A DNA stretch of 64,000 nt from Patella vulgata (Eukaryota > Mollusca > Gastropoda > Patellidae). The stretch is taken from positions 7,169,695-7,233,694 of the forward strand of contig NC_065880.2 of NCBI RefSeq assembly GCF_932274485.2, given 5' to 3'. Below the pieces are notes generated by a model that was given only the letters and a program-made list of their open reading frames with translations, was not told the DNA's origin and did not search any database. Below are positions 1 through 14,100 of the stretch, piece by piece. Made by a program: the position numbers and the translations under genes. Positions within the stretch are counted from its first letter, which is position 1; every line of letters starts with the position of its first letter.

Positions 1-65
1 ATTCCAACTGCCAAGGGCTCTTTTACATGCATGCCAATGTGTACACGAGACCTCGGTTTATCGTC
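1..65 (-). mobile_element. SINE-A fragment at window edge
   Basis: Central SINE-A body (ATTCCAACTGCCAAGGG...CTCGGTTT), cut by the window start. Confidence 0.8.
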
Positions 66-480
66 GACGTTAACTCCATTTCTCTCTCGTTATCATAATA
101 ATTTTGTATCTTTGTTTTTCACCATTTTATCAACTGAGATGAAAGAAGATGATTAATCAACGTACCCCTTGATTTGATTCTAGAAACTGTTTCAATGTTT
201 TCTGTAATTCTTCTTGTGTCTGTTTACGAAATGTTCTGAATTTATCATTTGATGCTAAAAATAGATTATAATATTACTAAAAATAGATTAATGATTTTTT
301 AGAGGCATTTAGTAACTGGATAGAGCAATAAACTGTTAACTAAAGACTTACTATAATTATATATTCTTTATTAGCTATCAGACGTACGTCTGCCTTTCAT
401 GGTTACATACATAAAAGTTATGATCTACAGATACACAAGGACCGAGACGTCCTCTCACTGAACGTGCGCTATACAAATCT
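66..480. other. AT-rich stretch, nothing recognised
   Basis: No exon or full element seen. GATGCTAAAAATAGATTATA at about 251 recurs near 1671, so the flanks of 956-1654 are older duplicated sequence. Confidence 0.5.
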
Positions 481-486
481 AATTAA

Positions 487-836
487 ACATACATTATGCA
501 AGAGCTAAATCTGTCTATTGCAGGTCTTTCTTTAGGCCTGAAATGTTATCTAAATTATTAATTAGACATTAATTAACCTAGCCTGTGATCTGTAGTGGAT
601 TATGAGCCGATTTACTGCATAACTTTCCTTCAGGATTTAACGATTAAATGGATAATCGTACTGACTTTAGTAATGAAGAACGAGGCTAGGTGGAAATTTC
701 ATTTGCTTAGTTCTGGGTTCATAGTGGATCAATTTGAATGAAATTTTCAGCAAATTGCCTTTATGTTATCTAGTTTTAACTATTATAATGAGAACTGCCA
801 ATTCGTTATCAAATCTCCCATAATGTACATGTATCT
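487..836 (+). mobile_element. MITE-1 copy (TTAA target)
   Basis: Starts TTAA|ACATACATTATGCAAG, ends near CATAATGTACATGTATCTTGAA. Inverted ends ATACATTATG; about 350 bp, no coding. Confidence 0.8.
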
Positions 837-955
837 TGAATGTTCATGAGTCTGACATAAACTTATAAGTATGTGTTATAGTTTATTAAAAAATAGATTA
901 TATCGTTAGTACTTGTTACAAACATTTTAATCATCATATAAACCTCCTTGCCTAA

Positions 956-1654
956 CACCGTAACCTGGGTATCACTTAATTTTGTGTATCTAGCACAAAT
1001 TTTTTTCACATTCATTTAATACCAAATCTTTGTTTAAAAATTCCTAAAAATCGTTCAAAATCACCCATAGTCATCTAATTTGTACTTGTGTCCAGTTTAA
1101 ATCCGATTGATTAATTTGATAATGAGAGTTCAATATACAATTTCAAAAATTAATAATTATACATCAATAATCAATTTGGTTGTAAATTGGACACTCATTA
1201 TCAAAATTCAGTCGTCATCTTTAAAGTACAAATTAGATGATTTTCAGTGGTTTTAAATGATATTTACTAATTTTGAAACAAAGAGGGAGAGAGAGAGAGA
1301 GAGAAATGGAGATTAACGTCCACTCGACACAAACTAGGTCATTTCGGGACTAACATATGGTTTAATTTTATTTACATAATTCGCTTGCGCGTAGGAGTCT
1401 TTAGCAGTGGGAGGAAACCGGAGGACCCGGAGAAAACCCAGGAGGTTGGACAGGCGACCCTACTCCTTGCCACGTACAACCGGGGATTCGAAACCACGCC
1501 GGTCGACTCAATGAGAGACTTTATGATACAGCGCGCGCACGATAACCATTCAACCATCCAACCCCCCAATTTTGAAACAAAGACTTGATATTAAACAAAT
1601 GTGGAAAAAATTAGTGCTAAATACACAAGATTAAATGATACCCAGGTTACAGTG
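956..1654. mobile_element. MITE-3 with long inverted ends, interrupted by SINE-B
   Basis: Begins CACCGTAACCTGGGTATCA and ends TGATACCCAGGTTACAGTG, inverted arms over about 90 bp. SINE-B sits inside. Confidence 0.75.
1285..1567 (-). mobile_element. SINE-B, complete, 16 bp target duplication
   Basis: Flanked by AATTTTGAAACAAAGA at 1269-1284 and 1568-1583. tRNA-like head at the right (GGATGGTTGAATGG on the minus strand, B-box GGTTTCGAATCCCC), CT-repeat tail at the left. Confidence 0.92.
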
Positions 1655-1941
1655 TATTTTACTTTCTGATGCTAAAAATAGATTATATCTTTAGTACTCA
1701 TTAAAAATATTTTAACCTTCATATAAACCTCCTTGCATAATATACATCCTGGTGCTAACAACAGATTGTATTATTGGCATTATTAAATCGTAGAATCTAT
1801 CTGTAAAACACTGTGATAAATACGGTAATTGTATTTACAGACAAACTTGTTGGTAAGCCCCAGTGATTATAATGGCATTAACAAATAATCTTGTAGGATC
1901 TCTGTAAGCCACAGAGAAAAATATTACTAATTATAACTTAC

Positions 1942-2054
1942 CTATAGAATCTAGTCTATGGGAACCAGATGATGGCAGAGCAAAAAATTCTTTTATCTTC
2001 TTAAGAAATATTGGATTGTAAACAATATCTATTGGTCTTGTTTTTATTGAAGCT
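1942..2054 (-). CDS. VPS13D: VPS13D coding exon 15 (last in window)
   Basis: Bounded by TTTTACAG| and ATAG|GTAAGT, entering in phase 2 (arginine across the junction) and leaving in phase 1. It reads [20 protein letters not shown], then [13 protein letters not shown], equivalent to VSTRPLNIIYNPQAIKKVADFF. No further exon was recognised between 1 and 1941. Confidence 0.92.
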
Positions 2055-5000
2055 CTGTAAAAGAACAAAATTATAGTTAAAGATACATTATGTATGTAAG
2101 ATTTAGATAAAGAACTGACCAATCCTGTTATAATAGCTCAAAAATAGATAATGTAAAATGAAAATATTGAAAATTTCATTTAAATTACTTCATTCTGAGC
2201 CAACTGTAGTTTTGACAATATGTGTGCATAGTGGTAACCTAGGCACTGGTATATTCGAGACTTAGCCTCGCTTTTCCATTTTTAAATTAAATTTTTAAAT
2301 GGCAAACCATTCTAATGTAGTTAAAATCTTGAGTATTCAATGCCATCGAGAGCTGATTATGGTCTTGTTTTGTTAATAAATGTCTAATTAATAATTTACA
2401 TAACATTTCGGGCCTAAATAAAGACCTGCAATAGGCAGATTTAGCTCTTGCATAATTTATGTTTAATAAATATATCAAGGGAAAATGCATAAACTATTTA
2501 GTTGCTCTTAATTGTGCACAATCAAGCTGTAGTGATCAAGCTGCAAGCACAGGGTAATTCTGTAAATGGGGATCAAGCCAAGATGCTGCACTACTGATAA
2601 ATGGAAACCGTGCCAGAAAATTTAAGGAATTTTCTCAGCGAACTGTGGGAATAAACACAAGACACCCCAGTTAGCAAGTCGGCGCCTAACGTACCAAGTC
2701 AACACAGTTCTCTGAATCCAAGACATTCTAATCAAGGGTCTTTTGTTTTATGCTTGACTACCATAGACCCTTGACTACCATACACCCTTGACTACCACAC
2801 ACCCTTGACTAACATATACCATTAACTACCATAGACGCTTGACTACCACAGATCCTTGACTACCACGGACCCATGACTACCACAGACCCATGACTCATGA
2901 CTACCACAGACCCATGACTACCCCAGACCCTTGACTACCATAGACCATTGACTACCACAGAACCTTGACTACCCCAGACCCTTGACTACCGCAGACCCTT
3001 GACTACCGCAGGCCCTTGACTACCACAGACCCTTGACTACCACAGACCCTGTACTACTATAGACCCTGGACTACCAAATCCTTGACTACCACAAACCCTG
3101 GATAATTTTATATTGATGTACGAACCTATATCTGTGGAAATGTGTCACAGGATTTTTTTCAAAAATAATTTGACAGAATGGTGAATCAGTTTCACTGGAG
3201 TCTAATTTTATTTTACTTTCTGGTTTTTCCTGAAAAAAGTAAAAAATCAAATAACAGTTTCTACATATATTTTAATAATTATTTGGGCTTCTAAAGAACC
3301 TATTGATAGCCCTCTTCTTATACAAAAATAAATTGCAATATCCATGATTCGACATACTGCAACAAAGATCTTCTACAATACAAACTTCAGTGTATCAGAA
3401 TTTTCACTCTATTATCATTCTGTTTACAAATAGAAATGAAATGAAATGGGGTTTAAAAAATTTAACGTCCAACTGTTCTGCATATGCTATACAGTTTGCT
3501 ACATGTATGAGGGACCAACTGGGCTAATGAAGACGGTTATACACCATGCAGTGTGCTAGGTGGGAAATTTTTCCCAGAAAGTGCCTCTACGGCTTACTCT
3601 GATATCGAATTACAACTTACAGGATCTTTTAAGTGCATACCAATGTGTACACAGGACATTGATTTTTATTTTTCCTTTCCAAAACGACTATAGCTTGTTT
3701 TACTCATAGAGCCACCATGGGTCCAGTTTGTGATGATTAAGGGGGGTTGGATGGCCGAATGGTTAGTATGTGCGCGTTGTATCATAAGGCCTGTCATTGA
3801 GTCAACTGGCGTGATTTTGAATCCCCGGTTGTATGTGACAAGGAGTAGGGTTGTCTGTCCAACCTTGTGGGTTTTCTCCAGGTCCTCCGGTTTCCTCCCA
3901 CTGCTAAAGACCCCTATGCGCAAGCGAATTATTGAAATAAAATTAAAACCATATGTTAGTCCCGAAGTGCCCTAGTTTGTGTCGAGTGGACGTTAAACCC
4001 CATTTCTCTCTCTCTTATGATGATTACTTTTCTTTTCATTCATATCATTTATTCTTTAAAATTCAATTGAACAAGTTTGTGTAAATCATTTGACATTTCA
4101 GATTATTATTTGCTGTACTGAAATTTTAGTTTGGTGTCATAGAGAGAGAGAGAGAGAGAGAGAAATGGGGTTTAACGTCCACTCGACACAAACTAGGTCA
4201 TTTTGGGACTAACACATGGATCAATTTTATTTCAAATAATTGTTTGCATGCAGGGGTCTTTAGCAGTGGGAGAAAACCGGAAAAAAAATATGAGGTTGGA
4301 CAGGCGACCCTACTCCTTGTCATTTACAAATGGGGAATCAAAACCAATGACTACATTCACACTACCAATTCAGCCTTACCTGAATGCTATACTTTAAAGA
4401 CATGTCTAAGGCACCTGTCATAGACATTGTCCAGTACAAATTATCACACAATGTATATACACGAGTCTGGACATATACAGGCACTGGCCATAGACTTTGT
4501 CAGACACAAACCATAATATATACATTGTGTGATCCGTCTTCATTAGCTCAGTGAAAGCAGAACAGTAGGACGTTAAACTCCATTTCATTTCATTTCATTT
4601 ATTAAAGAAAACATGTGAAAATTATTATATTAATAACTCACCTGAGATTGTGGCCAGATCAAGTAGGCAAAGGCAGGGAAATTGTTTGATGTATCTTTCA
4701 GTTGCAGACCTTGTACTGCCAGTGAAAACTTCATGGCGCTAGTTCTTGGTCGTGATTCAAACTCCATAGTTATCGTTGAACACTGTAGATCAGCAAGAGA
4801 AACACGTGAACTTCTCTCTATAAATAATAACACTGGTGTAATTATAGACAATAACAATGATCTAATTACAGGCAATAACAATGGTGTAATTAAAGATAAT
4901 ACAATGGTCTAATTAAAGATAATAGCAATGGTCTAATTAAAGATAATAGCAATGGTCTAATTAAAGATAATAACAATGGTCTAATTCAAGATAATAACAA

Positions 5001-5077
5001 TTGTCTAATTAAAGATAATAACAATGGTCTAATTAAAGATAATAACAATGGTCTAATTAAAGATAATAACAATGGTC

Positions 5078-5115
<38 letters not shown>

Positions 5116-8100
5116 TTAACATCCACCCGACACAAACCAGGTCATTTCAAGACTGACATATGTTTCAATTTTATTTCAAAAATTTGATTGCGCATACAGG
5201 TCTTTAGCAGTGGGAGGAAAACGGAGAACCCGGAAAAAACACATGAGGTTGGACAGGTGACACTACTCCAGAACTCTTTATTACATCGTTATTACACCCA
5301 AATATAATCTTTACCTGATTCTGACTTGGCACTTTCCAATAACTGAAATGATCCTTTACTTAACGTGAACTTCATCTTGGCAAATACTGTATCCTTACGC
5401 AGGAATGAACTATTTTCTGTTGAATCCTGAATAACATCCATTATTTCTCTTTCTATCTCCGTGGAAACAGCAGATTGTACTTTAAAAAGCTCTGATTCTG
5501 ATTGGTCAATTGATTTGAGGCTAACTTCTGATTGGCTAGGACTGATGTTTTCTGTTGCTATGGATGTCTGTGACCATCCTCCCCACCCAGGGAACCATCT
5601 CTGGAATAATCCCGGTTGATTTGCAGGAAGCTTCTCATGTTTTATGGCCTCGTTGGAAGAATCAGATTTTGGTAATGAATGGGAAGATGTTGACTGGAAT
5701 ATAAGAATTTAATGAAATGAGATGAAATGGGTTTTAACATCCTACTGTTCTGCTCAGACTAGACTAATGAAGACGGGCATACACCATACAGTGTGCTATG
5801 AGAGAAATTTTGCCTGGGCAGTGGCACTATTGCCGACTCTTATATCAAATTGTAACTGCCAAGGGATCTTTTATGTGCATGCCAATGTGTACACAGGACC
5901 TTGGTTTTCTGTCCCATCCGAACAACAAGACAGCTGTCCTTGTCAGGACAATCCCTGGCATCTTGAAAGCTGTCAGTAAAAATAGTTTAAACCGAAAGTT
6001 TACCTGAAATGTTGATAATTTATTCTCTGTTTGTAACCTGGATAAAACCAACTCTCGTATTATCTTTAATTCTTCAAAATCTAATTCTTTCTCTATTTCC
6101 AACTTGCGATTCTAAATTCAGAAATAATAATAATAATCATAACCATAATAAACAATAGGGGTTTTATATATATATTGGGGCTATATAAGGCTTTTCTCTA
6201 ATTCCATTCAGATATCCAATAAACAATAGTGGTTTTATAGGGGCTAAAGCTTTTCTCTAATTCTCAATATAAATTCTATCTGAAAAAAAGAAATAATTAT
6301 GATATATAATCATGAAACTGTAACACATACTTTTGGAAAAACACACTAGGGATTTGGTATCGTTTAGAACGGGTTTTTTAGCGCTGGAAAGTATGCATAG
6401 CGTTTACTTTCAAAACATCGTTGGTTTATTGATAAAAATTTATGTAATTCTTAAACGATTTTTATCAATTATCGAACGATTTTTTGAAAGTAAACTCTAT
6501 GCATACTTTCCAGGGCTAAAAACCCCGTTCTAAACGATACCAAATCCCTAGTGACAGCTACTAATTGATTTTTTCGGAACAGGGGGCTGTTTCACGAAAT
6601 TTTAACTAAGATAAAATCCAAATTTTAGTAATTTGATTGGATAATATTAGACTGATTTTAGTGCTTAGCCAATCAAAATTGAAGTATCTACTAAAATTTG
6701 GATTTTATCTTTAGTTAAAATTTTATGAAACAGGGCCCTGGACAAACCCTTGCCGAAGATTCAGCGACTGACATATCACAACCTTCCAACATACCTCATT
6801 ATGCTGATTGGTTATTCCTTCTGTCAGGTGAGACAAGTAGCTATCATAATAATCTACTAGAATCCGTGATCTTTCTAAAATAAAATCCCATGTATTATGT
6901 CGACGTTCTTCATGGATCCGACTCAGATGACAATGGATGGCAAACTTCCACCATTTACGTGGACTGCAAAAAATTAGTTACAAATAATGAAATGGGTTTA
7001 AACACTATAACCAGGGTATAATTTAATCTTTGGTATTTAGTCTTAATTTCTTTGACATTCATTAGATATTGGCCCTGCTTGATTTGTCAATACCGGCGCC
7101 TACCGGCTGACCACAGTTCGACAGTTTTTGCGCGAGGTCACTTGATTTCACTGGAGGTCGACAAAAGTTCCGCTGCGGCGTACGCCGAATGCGACGCTTT
7201 GGCGGCAGCGGCGAACACCGGCGCAAGATGGTGAACATGTCAACGAGATAAAATTCACATTATTTAGGAATGCCATAAAACACTAATTTTAAAGCGTTAG
7301 AATTAAACCAAATGTTTTGAAGTTGAATTTGAGCTTCATAAAACCAGAAGTTCATATGTCATTTATTTTTTCTCAGTAATATTACTAATAATAATTTTCT
7401 GCTTATTTTGCGGGCACTTTCAAGTCATACTTTCAAGATTACTGTTTTTGATTAAAACATGTCATGTAACCGGTTTAACATCTGGACTAACATATAGTTA
7501 AATTATATTTCAATAATTCGCTTATGCATAGGGGACTTAAACTGAGGGAGGAAACCGGTGGACTTGCAGAAAACCCACGAGGTTGGGCATGCAACCCTAC
7601 TCCGTAAATCAACAACAGACCTTATGATCTTATGTGCATGTGTTAAATCAATCGTCCTGCCCCTTGACCCCTATTAGAAAAGAGAGAGAAAAGGGGTTTA
7701 ACGTCCACTCGACACAAACTAGGTCATTTCGGGACTAACACATGCTTCAATTTCATTTCAATAATTCGCTTGAGTGTAGGGGTCTTTAGCAGTGGGAGGA
7801 AACCGGAGGACCCGGAGACAACCCATGAGGTTGGACAGGCAATCCTACTCCTTGTCACATACACCCGGGGATTCAAAACTACGCCAGTTGACTCAATGAC
7901 AGACTGTTTGATAACCATTCGGCCATCCACCACCCCCTACCCCTATTAGAAGAGAGACCTACCTTTGTTTAACTTTATTATTTGGTCTGTTTTTCCGATA
8001 TTTCCGCCTGCGATTATGTCTATCGAATTCTCGGTTCCACAAACCAAAATATTTAAACTGATCTTGACCCAGTTTGAAATCGATGGCCTCCATCGTGAAA

Positions 8101-11100
8101 TTAACAGATATACGGGGCGTGGAAGAGGAACGTAGAGGTAGGGCTGAAGTAAAGCGTTTAACCTGAGCTTTGGCACTGATTGGCTGTAGAATGTAGTCAT
8201 GGCGATCCTGGTAAAATAGTTTGAAGAATGTAAACTAAATACAACAAGCCAACAGTGAGGCTGATGTCCCCCGCCGAAATAGGAAAATAATTAGAGGACA
8301 CATATAAATTTATCACAAATAAGCGGAACGGACAGACAGACAAACAGACAGACAGACGGACGAACCCATTTTAATAGTTCCCTGCTTTCTTCGAAAGGCG
8401 GGGGACAATCAAAGTAGGAGAGTTATTGTTTTCCAAAGTCTCGACCAATCAAATTGCGTATCGCTCTGCTTACCCTGAGCAGAAAATGCTCATTATCAAA
8501 CTTAGTCAAGGTATTACTGTAATGAAACTATACACCAAGTTTCATCAATCTCACTTAATTAGAACTAAAGTTATCGTGTCCCAAAGCATCAACCAATCAA
8601 ATTGCTTATCTCTGCTTACCCTAAGCGGAAAATGCTCATCTTCGAACTCCATCAAGGCATTGACCTAATCAACACATACACCAAGTTTGAACATTCTAGC
8701 TCAATTAGGAAGAGAGTTATCGTGCCCCAAAGTATCAACCAATCAAATTGCTTATCTCTGCTTACCCTAAGCGGAAAATGCTCATCTTCGAACTCCATCA
8801 AGGCATTGACCTAATAAACACATACACCAAGTTTGAACATTCTAGCTCAATTAAAAGTTATCGTGTCCCAAAGCATCAACCAATCAAATTGCTTATCTCT
8901 GCTTACCCTAAGCGGAAAATGCTCATCTTCGAACTCCATCAAGGCATTGACCTAATCAACACATACACCAAGTTTGAACATTCTAGCCCAATTAGGAAGA
9001 GAGTTATCGTGTCCCAAAGCATCAATCAATCAAATTGCTTATCTCTGCTTACCCTAAGCGGAAAATGCTCATCTTCGAACTCCATCAAGGCATTGACCTA
9101 ATAAACACATACACCAAGTTTGAACATTCTAGCTCAATTAGGAAGAGAGTTATTGTGTCCCAAAAAGTGTGACGGACAGACAGACGGACAGACAGACGGA
9201 CGAACCCATTTTAATAGTCCCCTGCTTTCTTCGAAAGGCGGGGGACAAAAATTAATTTATGAGAGAAAGATATGAGGACCCTTTTTTTTTTGTCCCATTC
9301 AAGCGACTAGACACTGTTCCTTGCCAGGCCCTTTGTCCTGCTCCACTGGCAAGGTGAGATCATGCAGGAAAATCTCACAGAACTTTCTCTGCACCACTGG
9401 CAAAGTGAGATCATGACAGAAAATCTCACGGAACTTTCTCTGCACCACTGGCAAGGTGATATCATGCCGGAAAATCTCACAGAACTTTCTCTGCACCACT
9501 GGCAAGGTGATATCAAGCCGGAAAATCTCACAGAACTTTCTCTGCCAATACCGGGATCGAAATTGCGATCTCCAGATTATTGACCCAGAAACTTACTCGA
9601 CAAGTCATTTCAGCTCCCAAATCCAATAACAAAACCCAGACTTATGTAGTAGAGGAAATTAAATGAAATGAAATTGGTTTAACCCGTTAAGCATGACGTT
9701 TTTAAAACGTTAACTACCCCTTATTGTGTAATTAATTTGACGAAGTGACGAAGAACTATGTACTAAGTTCTAAGAATAGGTTGGGGAAAATACCTCCAAG
9801 GCGTTATATTACGCGCTACACACAGTGAGTGGCAGTTGTCCAGGATGTTATATAACGACCTACGCTCTTAACGGGTTAACGTTCTACTGTTTTGCTTGAA
9901 CCGGTGTGCTAGGAGAGGATTTTTGTCGGATAGCAGTGCTAGGACCTACTCTTATATCGTATTCCATCTGCCAACGGATCTTTTACGTGCACACCAATGT
10001 GTACATGGGGACCTCAATTTTTCGTCTAAACGACTAAACCTCTGTCCTTGTCAGGCCCTCGTCCTGCAACACTTACAAGGGCAAAACATGCCGGGAAATC
10101 AGTACAAACTTTCTTGCCCACCACAAGAGTAGAGTAAACCTATCCAACTTACTTTCTCTTTAGTGTAATTCAACATGTCTGCCTGCATAGCAACCTGAAA
10201 CATGTCAACAATGCTTAAAAATACATTATGCAAGAGCTAAATCTGCTTATTGCAGGTTTTTCTTTAGGCCTGAAATGTTATCTAAATTATTAATTAGACA
10301 TTAATTAACTTAACCAGACCATAATCAAGTCTCGATGTTTATTGGATTAGGATACCATATGCTGCTCCACTTTCATTCTTGATTTAATCATGAAATGGAT
10401 AATTGAGACTATGTTTTTTATCGTACCGACTTAAGTAATAATGATTGAGGCTAGGCCGAAAATTCAATTGCTAAAATCTCAGTTAAAAGTGGATCAATTT
10501 GACTGAAATTTGCTATTATAGTGAGGACTGACAGCTCTTTATCTAATATCCCAGGTGTATCTTTAATTCTTATATCTATGTATTAAAGCTGGGCCTATAA
10601 AACCGGCAAAGTTTTCAATAAATGATATGAAATGGAGGTAAACGTCCTACTACTGTTGTGCTCCGACTGGACAAATAAAGACGGGCATATGCCAAATTTT
10701 TCCCGGGCAGCTGCGCTACAGCTTACGCTTGATTCAAATTTCAACTGTCAACGTGTTCTTTTATGTCTGAATGACTATATGCTGTTCCTTGCCAGGACAT
10801 CCCTGTCCTACACCACTGAGATCAATGCACATAGAAGTCATAAGATAATCACGCAACCATCAGAAATATGTCACGACAGCAGCTTATCTGATAAAGAAAA
10901 AGTGGATGTTGACAAAATTTGAGAAGGCGCATCTTCAAGAAATCTGACATCTATCGTGTTTACAAGCTTCAAAAATTTGGTTATTTGCACAGTGTTGCAT
11001 CTATGCTGAATAGATCCCAATGCTTCCAACCAAATCTGAAAAGATTCTGTTAACAACTACAGACATAAGGTTTTAGAGAAAAGGGGGCATAACTCTGGTA

Positions 11101-14100
11101 TGAACAGTAGGATTTGACCACTCCTCACACTGTAGCTAGGGTATCATTTAATCTTGAGTATTTATCCCTAATTTCTTTCTCATTCATTCAATATCAAATC
11201 TTTGTTTGAAAAATCGTAAAAATCATCTTATATCAAAGAAATTATCTAATTTGTACTTGTGTCCAGTTTAAAGCTGACCGTTCTATTCTGATAATGAGCA
11301 TCCAATTTACAACCGTTTAATTTCCAGATCACTGTTAAAAAATGAACAAGATTAAATGATACAAGGGTTACAGTGTTATGACCACAAAATTTGAAATTTA
11401 TTAATCCAAAACTGTTGTGTCTATCCAATTCATAAGCCAATGGACAAACTGACGGACAGGATGACAACTGAAATGTAGGTCTATAAAAATGATATCTTAC
11501 AATAAATTTTGATTGTGACAGTGATCCTATAAGTTTTGTATCAACATCGCAATAGACGGAACAATTATTCAAATCGACTAATTTATACATCACATCACCA
11601 TGATCTTGTACATATACAGGTTTCTGGAAGAAAACAAACAATTCATTTTAAACAGAGAAATGAAATGAAATAAAATGAAATGAAATGGGGTTTAACGTCC
11701 TACTGTTCTGCTCCTATACTGAGCTAATGAAGACGGACATACGCCATACAGTGTGCTATGAGGGAAATATTGCCAGGGCAGCGGCACTATCGCCTACTCT
11801 TATATCAAATTCCAACTGCCAAGGGATCTTTTACGTGCATTCCAATGTATACAAAGGACCTCGGTTTTTCATTTCATCCGAAGGACTACACAGCTGTCCT
11901 TGTCAGGCACTCCGTTCTGCATCACTGACAAGGGGGAACCACGCCGGAAAATCAGGATGAACTTTCTCGGCCAATGTAAGGATTGATTTTAAAGAGAGAA
12001 AGAGAGGGACACACACTAAGTAATTTCGAGACTAACATGTGGTTCAATTTTATTTCAATAATTTGCTTGCACGTGGGAGGAAACAGGAGGATCCGGAGAA
12101 AATCCAAGAGGTTGGACAGACGACCCTACTTCTTGTCCCGTACAACCGGAGAATCAGAACCACACCAGTTGACTTAATGACAGCACATATGCTAACTATT
12201 CGGCCATAAACCCCACAATTTTAAAGATGCAGTATGTAACATTTAGATACAGAGTTGGCTAGAATAGTTCAAAAACAATCTGATTAAAACACAGATCCTA
12301 TTCCGTTTCTTTTTTTTATAGTTCAAAATTTTGTTTTATTTGTCTTTACTACACTAGGATCTGGAAGAGTTGTTATATAACCGGTGTTCTGGATGATGTG
12401 AGGGGTTAGCTAATGAAACGGTCTGTTACCCAAACGAATATGACCGCTAGCCAAATCACCGCGAAATAGGGTGTTTCGCGGTGTATTACAGTGTTTCGCG
12501 GTGGAACACGGTGAATTGTTTGAGTGCCGATATTATCCCGATTTAAGCATGTTGAAAAAAAAAGTAATTTATTTCAGTTAAATACAAGGTATGTTAACCG
12601 TTGGCAAGGAAGCTAGGGTCGGATTCTTTTTCTAACGCACTGTATACATGCATTACGTGGGGCCAAAATGTATGCAAACTATGAACAACTTAGAGAAAAA
12701 GCGCCGCAGAATCTAAGAGAATTCAAAGTGGTTTTTTTCGCCACATCGCCGCGATTTCGGTCCCAAATATTTGGGAGGAACTGTAGTTCCTGTATTGTAG
12801 TTCTTGGACATTATTAATTTCAAGAAAGATTTCTTCGACTTACCCCATCTTTATTGGTTGACTGGGCACTAAGATGGCTGATAATTACACCACAAGCAAA
12901 GGGGGACTCGGGATTCATTTTATCATCTTCGTAGCGAAAATGGACATTTTTTACATTTAGCTGAAATATAACATAAAAATATTTTGTTACTAGAAATAAT
13001 GACCTTATAGTCCGGGCAAGAAGATAAAATGAAATGAAATGGGTTTTAACGTCCTACTGTTCTGCTTCGACGGTCATACATCATACACTGTACTATGTGA
13101 GAAATTTTGCCTGGACAGCGGCACTACAGTCTACTCTTGTATCAAATTCCAACTGTCAAGCGATCTGCCCCTGAATGATTCATATTCATTAAAGATACAG
13201 TCTGCCAATATTGAAAGGAACCACGCAAAATCAGATATAAATTGTGATCTGCAGTGTCCACAAACAATTGTGAACAGACATCCAGACAGATAGGGGCAAC
13301 AACAATATATATCCACATAAAAATATTAACGTATCAAAATATGTGGATTAATCATACATTATGCAAGAGCTAAATCTGCCTACGGCAGGTCTTTATTTAG
13401 GCCTGAAATGTTATCTAAATTATTAATAAGATATGAATTAACCTATCCAGACCATAATCAACTCTCGATGTTTATTGGATTAGCAGTGACCGCCCTAGAC
13501 TCTTAAAACCTTTAGCCAAATTTTTAGCCAATTCAAAATTTTATTAGCCAATTCAGAAAGTTTTAGCCAAGTATTTTATATCATTTTTATTCATATGTTT
13601 GTTAATTAAAAATGAAAATAAATGTGTGTGTGTGTGTTTGTTGTATTTTACGTCCGCTTCCACCGAGGTGATATCGCGGACAAAATAAATGTTTAATATG
13701 TACTTTTATTTTATGATCAGTAGTGGAATATCGCGTTTTATCAGTGAAATAAAAGTGTTATTCCACTGGCTAGTTGTTTTTACCTAAAATGATTGTAAAA
13801 TCATAAAATAAATAGAACATTTGTCGTTTTGTCGTGAATAACATATTTTATTTCATCTCTAAGCAAGAAAACGTTTATGTTTTCACTCATGCTACGCATT
13901 CGTGAAAATATAAGTTTTCTTGCTTCTCGATGAAATAAAATATGTTATTCACTCTAAAACGACAAATATCCTCTATATATAGTACACAAGAATATTATTT
14001 TATCTCCTTGTTCATGCAAAAGTTCACATTATTGAGAGAATGAATGCAGATAACAAAAAAATGTTTATAGGACGTACTTCACACTAATCACAGTCACATG

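Noticed and set aside
1372-1588. Overlapping open frames on both strands recurring in many places ([20 protein letters not shown] / [14 protein letters not shown])
   Set aside because: They are six-frame readings of SINE-B copies; the same frames appear at about twenty sites with the SINE ends, so they are not genes.
8426-9101. Repeat protein
   Set aside because: Open frames follow the 146 bp tandem repeat and change frame at the 141 bp unit; no start or splice context.
8408-9170. CRISPR array
   Set aside because: Animal nuclear DNA; units of 146 bp are tandem with no spacers.
9299-9583. Repeat protein on either strand
   Set aside because: Both strands open only because the SINE-derived unit is 51 bp; no gene context.
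10871-11056. Extra VPS13D exon between exons 7 and 8
   Set aside because: There is an AG upstream, but exons 7 and 8 join directly in phase 0 and the family has no matching segment; no clear donor.
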